This document shows positions 27,762 to 35,628 of a stretch of DNA of 64,000 nucleotides, one piece after another. This DNA is from Reinekea marinisedimentorum (GTDB lineage: Bacteria > Pseudomonadota > Gammaproteobacteria > Pseudomonadales > Natronospirillaceae), in NCBI RefSeq assembly GCF_004341165.1, contig NZ_SLZR01000015.1, positions 22,936 to 86,935 on the forward strand, given 5' to 3'. Below the pieces are notes generated by a model. The model worked only from the letters and a program-made list of their open reading frames with translations, was not told the DNA's origin and ran no database searches. The position numbers and the translations under genes were made by a program. Numbering within the stretch: position 1 is the first letter of the stretch; every line of letters begins with the position of its first letter.

Positions 27762-28445
27762 TTATTCCAATTTATAACCAACGCCATAAATGGAATGCAG
27801 TAACTCTTTACCATCCAATACCTTCGCCAGTTTGCTGCGCAGGTTTTTAACATGGCTATCGATGGTACGGGTACTCACCACGCGCTCATCCACATAACAA
27901 ACCTTCATCAACAGCTCACGGGAATGAACAACACCGGGGCGCGATACCAGCGTTTGCAGCAGGCGGAACTCTACCGGAGTCAGATCAACATCTTTGCTGT
28001 CGACCTGGCACTGGAAGCGGTCAACATTAAGCTTCAGCCCTTTATAAGCCAGCTCTTCCTCTTTCTGCACACTGGCTTCCAGGCGACGCATAATGGTACG
28101 CATACGCGCCAGAATTTCCCGCGGCGAGAAGGGTTTGCAGACGTAATCGTCCGCACCAAACTCCAGCCCCATTAAACGGTCAATCTCATCAACACGCGCT
28201 GTGAGCATAATGATTGGCACCGTTGAAAACTGACGCACTTCCTTACAGATGGTGAAGCCGTCCTTATTGGGCAGCATCAAATCCAGAATCACGAATTCCG
28301 GCTCGGTTTCTTTGATGACCTCTACAGCGTCAATACCATCATTTAATACGGAGACTTGATAGCCTTCGCGCTCCATATAGGTTTCGAGTATTTGAACAAT
28401 CTTTGGTTCATCTTCAACAATCAGAACTTTTAATGCGTTGGTCAT
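27762..28445 (-). CDS. baeR: OmpR-family response regulator, BaeR-like
   Basis: 227 residues. Receiver domain with Asp55 as phosphorylation site (EFVILDLMLPNKDG), Thr and Lys in IIMLTARVD and YVCKPFSP; C-terminal winged helix (LTPVEFRLLQTLVSRPGVVHSRELL...VRTIDSHVKNLRSKL). Starts inside the kinase gene stop (ATGA overlap), so both are made together. The BaeR name rests on order and on the kinase's sensor; envelope-stress control is an inference. Confidence 0.85.
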   Translation of the reverse strand: MTNALKVLIVEDEPKIVQILETYMEREGYQVSVLNDGIDAVEVIKETEPEFVILDLMLPNKDGFTICKEVRQFSTVPIIMLTARVDEIDRLMGLEFGADDYVCKPFSPREILARMRTIMRRLEASVQKEEELAYKGLKLNVDRFQCQVDSKDVDLTPVEFRLLQTLVSRPGVVHSRELLMKVCYVDERVVSTRTIDSHVKNLRSKLAKVLDGKELLHSIYGVGYKLE

Positions 28446-29920
28446 AAGCTTTTGTCTTCAATTTTAAATTTAATTTCTACGTGTAAACCACCCAGTTTCG
28501 ATGGCATTAATTTGATGGAGCCGGCGTGGGCATCGACGATGTTTTTACAGATAGTTAAGCCCAAACCTGCGCCCTCCCCTCTGCGGGTTCTCGACATATC
28601 GGTACGGTACAATGGCTCAAGCAGCAGTTGGCATTCATCTTCCGTTACGGAAGGCTTGGTGTCGTTGAAATTTACAACCACTTCACCTTCTGCGGACTCA
28701 ATATCAACAACAATCCTGCCGGGGCCGTCGGTATAGGCTGCTGCATTAATCAACAAGTTGATAAACAGTTGCTCAAGGCGTTTTTCATCGGCTCTGATGA
28801 TGGCGTCGTCTGAACTGTTCACAACAAGGCTGAGGCCCTTCTCCCGGATTTTTGACTGGCACGCCGAGGCAGCTGAACCCAGAGCCCTGGCCAGTGAAAC
28901 CGGCTCAAAGTTGTAGCGCAGACCACCAATATCAGAGAGCGACAGCTGATAAAGATCATCGACCAGATGACGCATACGCTGCGTTTCCTGATGCAACGAT
29001 TCCAGCTGAGTTTCATCGAATGGCTTCAAGCCTTCCTGCAGCATTTCTATCTCGCCACCAAGAATCGTCAGCGGCGTTCTTAGTTCGTGTGAAATATCCG
29101 CCAACCAACGGTTCTTGGTGCTGCGGTTCTGTTCGAGCGTCACCGAAAGATGATCGATATCGCGCATCATGCGGCCAAACTCATCGGTACGCGCATCGTT
29201 CAGCCGGGTGCTGTAGTCACCGTCCGAAAGCCCGGTGATGGCTTTCTCGATAACCTTCATCGGGTTTAAAAAGAGTTTGGCCAGCCACAAAGACATACCG
29301 ATGGCTAACGAAAGACTGAATACACCAATCAGCAGGCTGGTCAGCAACTGCTGCTCAGAGAACTCTTCAGCAAGATCAAAGTCGGTATGCTGTACCCCCA
29401 TACTTTTCACCGTGCCAATGAATTCACCCTCGACAATCATGGCCACTTCTAAAGAGCCTTTTAACGACTGGTCAAAATCAAACCCGGCAATAAAGCTGCC
29501 ATCGACATCATAAACAGCTGAAGGCGGTGTATCGGGCGGCGGCTGCTGGCGCATCTGTGCCTGATCCATAAAGGGTCTTGGTGGGCCACTGCCACCCCCC
29601 CGGCCGCTGAGATTATCGCGGAAAAAATCGGGAATGATCGGATCATTGGCCGTATTGGCCGGAAATACGTTTTGCGTCGCCGAGTACTCCGATACGATCT
29701 CATACATTCTTTCAGACGTCAGCGCATCCCAGGAGTTGTCATTGCGCTGGTAGAAATCAATCAGATCTTCACTGATGTACTCAAGCCGACGCTCTTCGAT
29801 CGCCTGGAAATAATTGATAAACCCCTGATTAAAGCTCCAGCGGGCCAACGATAACGTAGCCAAAAGGATGATCAGGGTTAAGCCCATGAAGGACAGGAAC
29901 AGTTTGCGTGATATAGCCAT
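28442..29920 (-). CDS. baeS: Sensor histidine kinase, BaeS-like
   Basis: 492 residues. Membrane helix about 8-28, a periplasmic sensor of about 160 residues rich in Pro/Gly/Gln (RGGGSGPPRPFMDQAQMRQQPPPD), second helix about 192-215, HAMP, dimerisation helix with His278 (LADISHELRTPLTILGGEIEML), and the ATPase domain with N-box NLLINAAAY and G-box GEGAGLGLTICKNIVDAH. The sensor's Met/Pro/Gln-rich stretch resembles metal- or envelope-stress sensors. Upstream gene of the pair with the response regulator. Confidence 0.88.
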   Translation of the reverse strand: MAISRKLFLSFMGLTLIILLATLSLARWSFNQGFINYFQAIEERRLEYISEDLIDFYQRNDNSWDALTSERMYEIVSEYSATQNVFPANTANDPIIPDFFRDNLSGRGGGSGPPRPFMDQAQMRQQPPPDTPPSAVYDVDGSFIAGFDFDQSLKGSLEVAMIVEGEFIGTVKSMGVQHTDFDLAEEFSEQQLLTSLLIGVFSLSLAIGMSLWLAKLFLNPMKVIEKAITGLSDGDYSTRLNDARTDEFGRMMRDIDHLSVTLEQNRSTKNRWLADISHELRTPLTILGGEIEMLQEGLKPFDETQLESLHQETQRMRHLVDDLYQLSLSDIGGLRYNFEPVSLARALGSAASACQSKIREKGLSLVVNSSDDAIIRADEKRLEQLFINLLINAAAYTDGPGRIVVDIESAEGEVVVNFNDTKPSVTEDECQLLLEPLYRTDMSRTRRGEGAGLGLTICKNIVDAHAGSIKLMPSKLGGLHVEIKFKIEDKSL

Positions 29921-30071
29921 GGCCCGCAGTATAACGGTCGCTTTTTGTGCAAGCTATAACGGTGAAATGTGCAGATTGGGAAATGTGCAAATCTACTTGG
30001 AAATTGCACATTCGCCCGACAAACCCATGCGTTTCGCGTCACATGGGTGACGATAGGTGACTAGAGATTGA

Positions 30072-31286
30072 TTAGTCTGTCGCGTTTTCGCGCAACTGAG
30101 TGAGCTGATCACCAAACCAGATCTTACGTTTAAAGCGCGGGTTCTTCGATGACATGTCAATCTTGTAAGGGTTCTGCTCCTGCGATTGAGCGATATTCAA
30201 AATAGAACACAGCTCCTGCGCAATCCACTTCTCTACCTTCAATACCACCATCTTCTTACGCAAACGGCCTTGCTGGTCACGGTTCAGAATGGTCGGCAGG
30301 GTATTAAGCGTCAGAATTTCACCCAGCGCGTTGCTGGCCATGCGCTCACGGCCTTCATCACTGGCATAGAAATGAGAAACAGCGAAGACCATGCGCTGCG
30401 GATTCAACTGCTGCAGAAACTCACAGGATTTCACCACGGTTCCGCCGGTACGCACCATGTCATCAAACAATACGATGCTGCACTCTTCCAGCCCTTCAAA
30501 GGTGTGCTCACTCTCTTTGTGCAGGGTAATTTCCACCTTGCGTTCGGCCGTACGTTCTTTATCCAGCATGATGAACTTGGCTTTAGGCAGGCCAATGCGG
30601 TCAAACATCTCTTTTACGAAATCGCGCGCGCCTTTATCGGGTGCGCAGAACACCAGGCCTTCACCGTCATTGCCGTAGTTCAGAATGTCTGAATTCAACA
30701 AATAGTGGGTGTAGATTTCATAAGGGATGATGTTGTGGAATAGCCCTTCGAAGACCTGCGTGAATATCTTCTGCACCGAATAAGAGTGGTTGTGAATAGT
30801 CAGTACCCGGTCAACCCCGGCTAATTTCAACATTTGTGCGTACAGCTTGGCGGTAAACGGCTGGCCATCGAACTTCTTGATGTCTTTGATATCGCGCTCA
30901 AACTGGGTTTCACCCAAATCCGGGTGAGCACCACGATCCTGTGCGCTGTAGAACAAATCGGGCTCAACCAGAACCACATGCACCGCGCCGTTTTCTTTCG
31001 CTGAGCGGGCTATGATTAAGTTCGCCATCGCCAGTTCCTGACGGCTTTGGGTATGACAGCTGGTGCTTACGATAATGACAACCTTACCCTCCAGGCTGTT
31101 GCCAATATCGCTGAAATCGTGCTCATCTGAAATAAAACGCGGACAAAACTCAGAATTGGTAAATTGCTTCATGCTGATCTGATCAGCAATATCGTCGTAC
31201 TGCCCCATTGCATATGCAACATCGATGGCGAAGGGGTTATCGGATGAGTTGCTGACAACTACAACCTGATCGGGAGTGAGTTCCAT
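30072..31286 (-). CDS. Ribose-phosphate pyrophosphokinase-like protein, long form
   Basis: 404 residues, versus about 315 for standard PRPP synthetase. Core features: FTNSEFCPRF (ribose/ATP region), RQELAMANLIIARSAKENGAVHVVLVEPDLFYSAQDR (the YARQDR-type ATP segment), and the PRPP-binding loop IVLFDDMVRTGGTVV. The catalytic flexible loop region reads FIMLDKERTAERKVE. A 70-residue C-terminal extension (after NTLPTILNRD) is unlike housekeeping Prs. Because a housekeeping prs would normally sit with ipk/pth genes, this is probably a paralogue; PRPP synthesis or use in a special pathway is inferred. Confidence 0.8.
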   Translation of the reverse strand: MELTPDQVVVVSNSSDNPFAIDVAYAMGQYDDIADQISMKQFTNSEFCPRFISDEHDFSDIGNSLEGKVVIIVSTSCHTQSRQELAMANLIIARSAKENGAVHVVLVEPDLFYSAQDRGAHPDLGETQFERDIKDIKKFDGQPFTAKLYAQMLKLAGVDRVLTIHNHSYSVQKIFTQVFEGLFHNIIPYEIYTHYLLNSDILNYGNDGEGLVFCAPDKGARDFVKEMFDRIGLPKAKFIMLDKERTAERKVEITLHKESEHTFEGLEECSIVLFDDMVRTGGTVVKSCEFLQQLNPQRMVFAVSHFYASDEGRERMASNALGEILTLNTLPTILNRDQQGRLRKKMVVLKVEKWIAQELCSILNIAQSQEQNPYKIDMSSKNPRFKRKIWFGDQLTQLRENATD

Positions 31287-31655
31287 AACTGGCCTATTTT
31301 GTCCGGGTTGGAGGGGGCGCTATTCTAGCGTTTGGGCGGCACCAATTAAAGGTAAAGATTGTGTCGGATATGGCTAACCTGCGATTGAATATTAAGCAAG
31401 ATTTACCTGCAATGAGCTCGCACTTCTGAAAGCCAATGCCAATAGATGGCCAGTAAGTGCTCCTTGCCACAAACAAATCAAAATGACCCGCATCACCCAA
31501 CTGGGTATAGTGAACTTATTTCCGACATTGAACATAATGGATTTTAGTGCCATAAGTCATTGATATTGTGTAATTAATATGGAGAATTCTCGGGCGTTGG
31601 CAGGTCGTCGACCCTTGTCAACCTCTCTATTCGCAGTACCTAAAAGGACATTAGC
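31287..31655. promoter_or_regulatory. Divergent promoter region
   Basis: 369 bases between the PRPP-synthetase-like gene and an outer-membrane protein gene, transcribed away from each other. AT-rich stretch TTGATATTGTGTAATTAATAT (about 31559-31579) could carry a -10 for the outer-membrane gene. Nothing else recognised. Confidence 0.35.
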
Positions 31656-32195
31656 ATGAAGTTTTTATCCAAACCGTTTATCGCATCGGCACTACTTGCC
31701 GCCTCAACATTTGTATCCGCTGAATCAGAAAGCACCACTAAAATGTTTAGTATTGGCATAGCCTCTACGGCTCAAGTTTTAGGCTATGACGATTATTACG
31801 GTACTGAAGACGAGTTCGCTGGCTTCGGGTTTTCAGGCACTATCGCTCCAACCGACAACGTAGCATTTCAGGCAAACTTCTATTCTTTAGAACATGACAT
31901 GTACGATGAGATTGAATTAAGTGGCGTCGAAATAATTGCATATTTTGGTACTGGCTTAGAAAGTGAAGGGTTTAAAGCCTATATTGGTCCTGGCTACTAC
32001 AGTGAAACCGTTGAGACCCCTTACACAGAGTATGAGGCCAGTGGTTTACTTTTAGGCGCGGGCATTGGCTACAACTGGCAATATGTAGCCCTAGATTTAG
32101 CATTAGCTTTTAAAAATGCCGATGACTATGCCGAAGAATTTAACGTCGATACTACATCTATAAATGCAGCGTTAAAACTATCCGGAAGGTTCTAA
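31656..32195 (+). CDS. Small outer-membrane beta-barrel-like protein
   Basis: 179 residues. Signal peptide about 1-22 (cleavage after FVSA). Alternating-residue beta strands with aromatic girdles (AFQANFYSLEHDMY, GFKAYIGPGYYSE, GLLLGAGIGYNWQYVALDLALAF) and a C-terminal Phe (LKLSGRF), the usual outer-membrane insertion signal. Around eight strands would fit. Ligand or function unknown. Confidence 0.75.
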   Translation: MKFLSKPFIASALLAASTFVSAESESTTKMFSIGIASTAQVLGYDDYYGTEDEFAGFGFSGTIAPTDNVAFQANFYSLEHDMYDEIELSGVEIIAYFGTGLESEGFKAYIGPGYYSETVETPYTEYEASGLLLGAGIGYNWQYVALDLALAFKNADDYAEEFNVDTTSINAALKLSGRF

Positions 32196-32455
32196 TAACG
32201 CACCTCAATCGTGCGCGCTATTCGCTACAGCAACTATAGCGCGTACCCTTCGATTACCGACAATTATTTGAACCGGCTAGAACCTACAGATCCTGGCGGC
32301 ACATTTTTGTCGCTCCTCGCCTCTAAAAAATCGACCTTCAGGTCCACTTTAACCGCTATATCAAACAAGCAGCACTTTAGCCTTAAAACCACTTTTCATT
32401 AGCAAACAATCTGGTATAAGTTTGTGGAAATACTCTAAAAATAAGAACACATCAC

Positions 32456-33430
32456 ATGAGTAAAGTTAACTCGATCAAATTAGTGGGCGACAGCACATCC
32501 TATTTGTCCTGTTTCGGCAATGCCGATATGCCTAACCTGGCCTTCAAACTGGCAGATATTTCGTCTGAGGGCGCTCTGCTGACCGACCCTTTTGAGTACG
32601 AAGCGCGCGAGTCCTTTGCATTAAGCAGCAGCTCCAGCGATCAGTACTCTCATATTGTTGCTGAACCGGAGCACAAGTGGGCCGATTTCATTGCTGAGCA
32701 ATCCATCGAAAACGACGCCACCTACATCTTCGCTCCGCGTGAGGATATGTTTCCGGAAATGCACCGGGAAATACTCAAGGCGCAGGTTGTTCAGAAAACC
32801 CAATACGTCAATTTTTACGAACAGCACAACCGTAAAACCGGCATGATCAGGTATTTTGAAGTACAGACCGGTAACTGGTTTGGCGGTATCAGCCTGATCA
32901 TGTGGCAGGCGCAAAAGCTGCTGCAAACCAAAGACCCTGAAGATCTGGTTTCTTTGACCCAATTAAAAGGGCTGTTCGACAAGCTTTCCCAGCGCACCGT
33001 AACCTATTCCATTATGTCGATGACCGAGCTGAACAGCTGGTCGCACCAGCAGATTGTGCACGATAGCCTGATCGACCGCATTGGTGGCACTCTGGCTAAA
33101 GACAAATGGGTCACGCATCAGATGTCGAAGGATGATATCCAGATCATTGAGAAGGGCGACCTGACCCACCTGATCGATCAGATATTCATTACCCTGATGA
33201 TGCTTATTGAACGCAAAGCGCTGGCCTTTAACCGCATCATCATTTCCTGTACGCATGCTCAGCTGGATATGCTGAAAGAAACGCTGGCTTTCCAGCAGAT
33301 TGATCAGATGCAGGAATACTGGAAATACCGCTGGGTGCATCAGGTACCTTCAATCACCTCGCAAATTCTGACCGGTAAAAGTGCCATTCACATCAGTTGC
33401 GCCAACAGCGAGCTGGTCGCAGCCGAATAA
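32456..33430 (+). CDS. Cytoplasmic protein of unknown function
   Basis: 324 residues, no signal peptide or membrane helix. Begins MSKVNSIKLVGDSTSYLSCFGNADMPNLAFK and contains GNWFGGISLIMWQAQKLLQ and IIISCTHAQLDMLKETLAF. I do not recognise the family; the DST and WFGGIS motifs superficially recall fatty-acid-binding DegV proteins, but the match is not enough to name it. Followed by a strong intrinsic terminator (33449-33480). Confidence 0.65.
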   Translation: MSKVNSIKLVGDSTSYLSCFGNADMPNLAFKLADISSEGALLTDPFEYEARESFALSSSSSDQYSHIVAEPEHKWADFIAEQSIENDATYIFAPREDMFPEMHREILKAQVVQKTQYVNFYEQHNRKTGMIRYFEVQTGNWFGGISLIMWQAQKLLQTKDPEDLVSLTQLKGLFDKLSQRTVTYSIMSMTELNSWSHQQIVHDSLIDRIGGTLAKDKWVTHQMSKDDIQIIEKGDLTHLIDQIFITLMMLIERKALAFNRIIISCTHAQLDMLKETLAFQQIDQMQEYWKYRWVHQVPSITSQILTGKSAIHISCANSELVAAE

Positions 33431-33448
33431 CACAATGAATGAACGCTA

Positions 33449-33480
33449 AAGCCACCGCGGCAATCCCGGTGGCTTTTTTT
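33449..33480. terminator. Bidirectional terminator
   Basis: AAGCCACCG and CGGTGGCTT, 9-bp perfect stem, followed by a T-run on the + strand (33474-33480). Serves the + strand unknown gene and, less well, the convergent peptidase-like gene. Confidence 0.85.
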
Positions 33481-33483
33481 GGC

Positions 33484-34488
33484 TTAATGGTAGTTGGGTG
33501 TCAGGTGCGAACCATTGAACCAGGTGACCCAATCGTTCTCGAGCTTTTCCAGGCCACCGCGATAAAGGTCATCGACCATATCCATATAGTGAGCGTCCGG
33601 CACTTCATCGCACTTATCCTGCGACATATCGGCCAGTAGCTGCTGAGTCATAGCGCGATTCTCCGGCAACATCATGAAGTAAAACAACGCCCAGGAACTG
33701 GCATAAAACTGCCCTGCCTGTGAGCCCTGCCAGGCGCTGTGGTCGGCTGTCATCAGGGTTTGCAGCGGAATCAGCCGACCCTGATTTTGAATATAAGCGA
33801 TCCACGATTGATTGACCGGCACAAGCTTAGCGCTTCCGCTCACCTCCAGCATTTCAAAGTACTCGGCCATGCCTTCAGTGACCCAGCCGGGCATAAAACC
33901 AATATTCTGAAACTGGAAGACATGAGTCGATTCATGCAACGCGACCTGCTGCGCGTAACTGTCGGACCCCCGATACAGAACCGCTACCTTATTGTTAAGG
34001 GGTAAATAAAAGCCATCTGCCTGACTGGATGCCGAACCGGTTTCTTCATACATAAATTTCATCAGCGCATTACGGCTACCAAACACCTGCATATCAATCT
34101 CGGATTTGGCCATCGTACCGGCAGGCAACAACCGGCTGATCGAATCGGCAATCGCCCGCCCGCCGATCGCCAGCGCCTCTCCAATATTACTGTCGATCGG
34201 CCCTGATGGATAAGAAACACTGACATCGAAGTAATCTTTGCGGCCGGCCAGCGCGTGCTTCTCGGCATCAACATTCTGAGGTGCGCGGTCACCAAAATGG
34301 ACCTGCCCGTTTTCATCCTTCCAGCTGTAAACACTAGTGCCGGAGGATCGTTGCACCGGTGCTGAGTTCTCAGCACAGACGCCTTCCATAAGCTGCTGAT
34401 ACTTGGCCTCTACATTTAACTGTTCATCGGCCACTGTATTTACCGCCAACAGGCAGGCTGAAAGGCCGGTAATGAGGATCTTTTTCAT
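33484..34488 (-). CDS. Secreted DUF4124 and metallopeptidase-like protein
   Basis: 334 residues from the ATG at 34488, which gives a clear signal peptide (MKKILITGLSACLLAVNTVA, cleavage near 20-21). An ATG 43 codons upstream would bury this signal. A DUF4124-like segment YSWKDENGQVHFGDRAP (54-70) is followed by a peptidase domain with HESTH (185-189) and W-x-x-EGMAEYFE (202-211), the layout of a gluzincin zinc site (two His from HExxH, Glu from the third motif). Note HESTH keeps H-E-x-x-H. Periplasmic peptidase or peptidoglycan-associated function is inferred. Confidence 0.75.
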   Translation of the reverse strand: MKKILITGLSACLLAVNTVADEQLNVEAKYQQLMEGVCAENSAPVQRSSGTSVYSWKDENGQVHFGDRAPQNVDAEKHALAGRKDYFDVSVSYPSGPIDSNIGEALAIGGRAIADSISRLLPAGTMAKSEIDMQVFGSRNALMKFMYEETGSASSQADGFYLPLNNKVAVLYRGSDSYAQQVALHESTHVFQFQNIGFMPGWVTEGMAEYFEMLEVSGSAKLVPVNQSWIAYIQNQGRLIPLQTLMTADHSAWQGSQAGQFYASSWALFYFMMLPENRAMTQQLLADMSQDKCDEVPDAHYMDMVDDLYRGGLEKLENDWVTWFNGSHLTPNYH

Positions 34489-34755
34489 TTGCGCGTCACT
34501 TCCCTGAAATTTTCGAGCGTCGTTGAAATTTAGGAGCCAGCACACGCTCTTTACATAAACATAACTCACGAACGTGACAGTCAGCACTACCGCTAGACAG
34601 TATCGCGGCCTGTACACAAGTGGTCAAATTCACAATGTAAACAAAAAATTTACCATTTGTAATACAATTAAGCGAGCGTGCCCTATTTCACAGAAAAAAA
34701 ACTGCTGGTAAATTCCGCGCACTTTTTCAGCACTCACAAGGCGAGTATTGCAATC

Positions 34756-35364
34756 ATGAAAGACCAACTGGCGAATCCGGCCCCATTAGGATTGATGGGC
34801 TTTGGCATGACCACTGTTTTATTAAATATCCACAATGCGGGCTTCTTCCCGTTCAGCGCGATGGTATTGGCCATGGGCCTTTGCTACGGCGGCACCGCGC
34901 AAGTTATTGCCGGTATTCTGGAGTTCCGCAAGAACAACACTTTCGGCCTGACAGCCTTCACCTCTTACGGATTTTTCTGGATCAGCCTGGTGGTATTGCT
35001 GGTCATGCCTAAAATGGGCCTGGCAGAAGCAAGCTCAGCTGAGTTCATGGGCTGTTACCTGGCAATGTGGGGTATCTTCACCGCCTTCATGTGGGTCGGC
35101 ACTCTGCCAGGCAACAAAACACTGCAATTCGTGTTTGCCAGCCTGACCGTATTGTTTGCCCTATTGGCGATTCACAACTTCACGCACTCGGAAGTGATTG
35201 GTCACATTGCTGGCTGGGTCGGCATCGTTTGCGGCAGCAGCGCTATTTACCTGGCCATGGCCGAGGTGATTAACGAGCAGCACGGCCGCACTGTTCTGCC
35301 TATTGGTGAGCCAAGCAAGAAAGAAACCGCAACCGTTTCTGTTGACGCACTGGCGGCCAGCTAA
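34756..35364 (+). CDS. satP: Acetate uptake transporter SatP (GPR1/FUN34/YaaH family)
   Basis: 202 residues from the ATG at 34756; an in-frame GTG 26 codons upstream adds an unlikely N-terminus. The family signature NPAPLGLMGFGMTTVLLNIHNAGFF opens helix 1, and six membrane helices follow (GGTAQVIAGILEFRKNNTFG and FTSYGFFWISLV are typical). Exchanges acetate or succinate with protons across the inner membrane. Its terminator, like that of katG, is split by a palindromic element. Confidence 0.9.
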   Translation: MKDQLANPAPLGLMGFGMTTVLLNIHNAGFFPFSAMVLAMGLCYGGTAQVIAGILEFRKNNTFGLTAFTSYGFFWISLVVLLVMPKMGLAEASSAEFMGCYLAMWGIFTAFMWVGTLPGNKTLQFVFASLTVLFALLAIHNFTHSEVIGHIAGWVGIVCGSSAIYLAMAEVINEQHGRTVLPIGEPSKKETATVSVDALAAS

Positions 35365-35388
35365 TAAGCAAGCCACGAATACAAAAAA

Positions 35389-35406
35389 GAGCAGCCTTGG
35401 CTGCTC
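35389..35406 (+). terminator. satP terminator hairpin, upstream copy
   Basis: GAGCAGCCTTGGCTGCTC, a perfect palindromic hairpin behind an A-tract (35382-35388), 24 bases after satP. No T-run follows; the palindromic element starts at once. An identical 18-base copy with a T-run stands at 35582-35607. Confidence 0.8.
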
Positions 35407-35581
35407 CCGGTTGTCGATAAACCCCGCCGCCGAAAAGGTATCACTTAAATGGACCGCTGCAAGTATCGCCGGAATGCCGGACCACCTGATACGCTCGACG
35501 AAAACATCCATGTTTTCGACGTCCATTTAAGTGATACCTTTTCACCGTCTCGAAAGCTGCGGTAGCTTTGTCATCAGTCTG
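35407..35581 (+). repeat. Palindromic element, copy 2 (inside satP terminator)
   Basis: Same element as 10926-11104, core 35409-35581. Outer stem of 22 perfect base pairs (35433-35454 with 35521-35542), inner part identical to copy 1 over 66 bases. Bordered on both sides by identical 18-base copies of the satP terminator hairpin. The stem base pair that is G-C in copy 1 is A-T here, altered on both arms. Confidence 0.9.
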
Positions 35582-35607
35582 GAGCAGCCTTGGCTGCTCT
35601 TTTTTTT
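35582..35607 (+). terminator. satP terminator hairpin, downstream copy with T-run
   Basis: Exact repeat of the 18-base hairpin at 35389-35406, here followed by TTTTTTTT, so this is the functional half. Confidence 0.85.
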
Positions 35608-35628
35608 GCTTAAAACCCTGTGACGTTT

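Noticed and set aside
32211..32402. A 63-residue open frame between the outer-membrane protein and the unknown protein
   Set aside because: No ribosome site and no pattern typical of a protein; regarded as chance.
32456..33430. DegV-type fatty-acid-binding protein
   Set aside because: Only short, scattered similarity (VGDST, WFGGIS); no full motif set.
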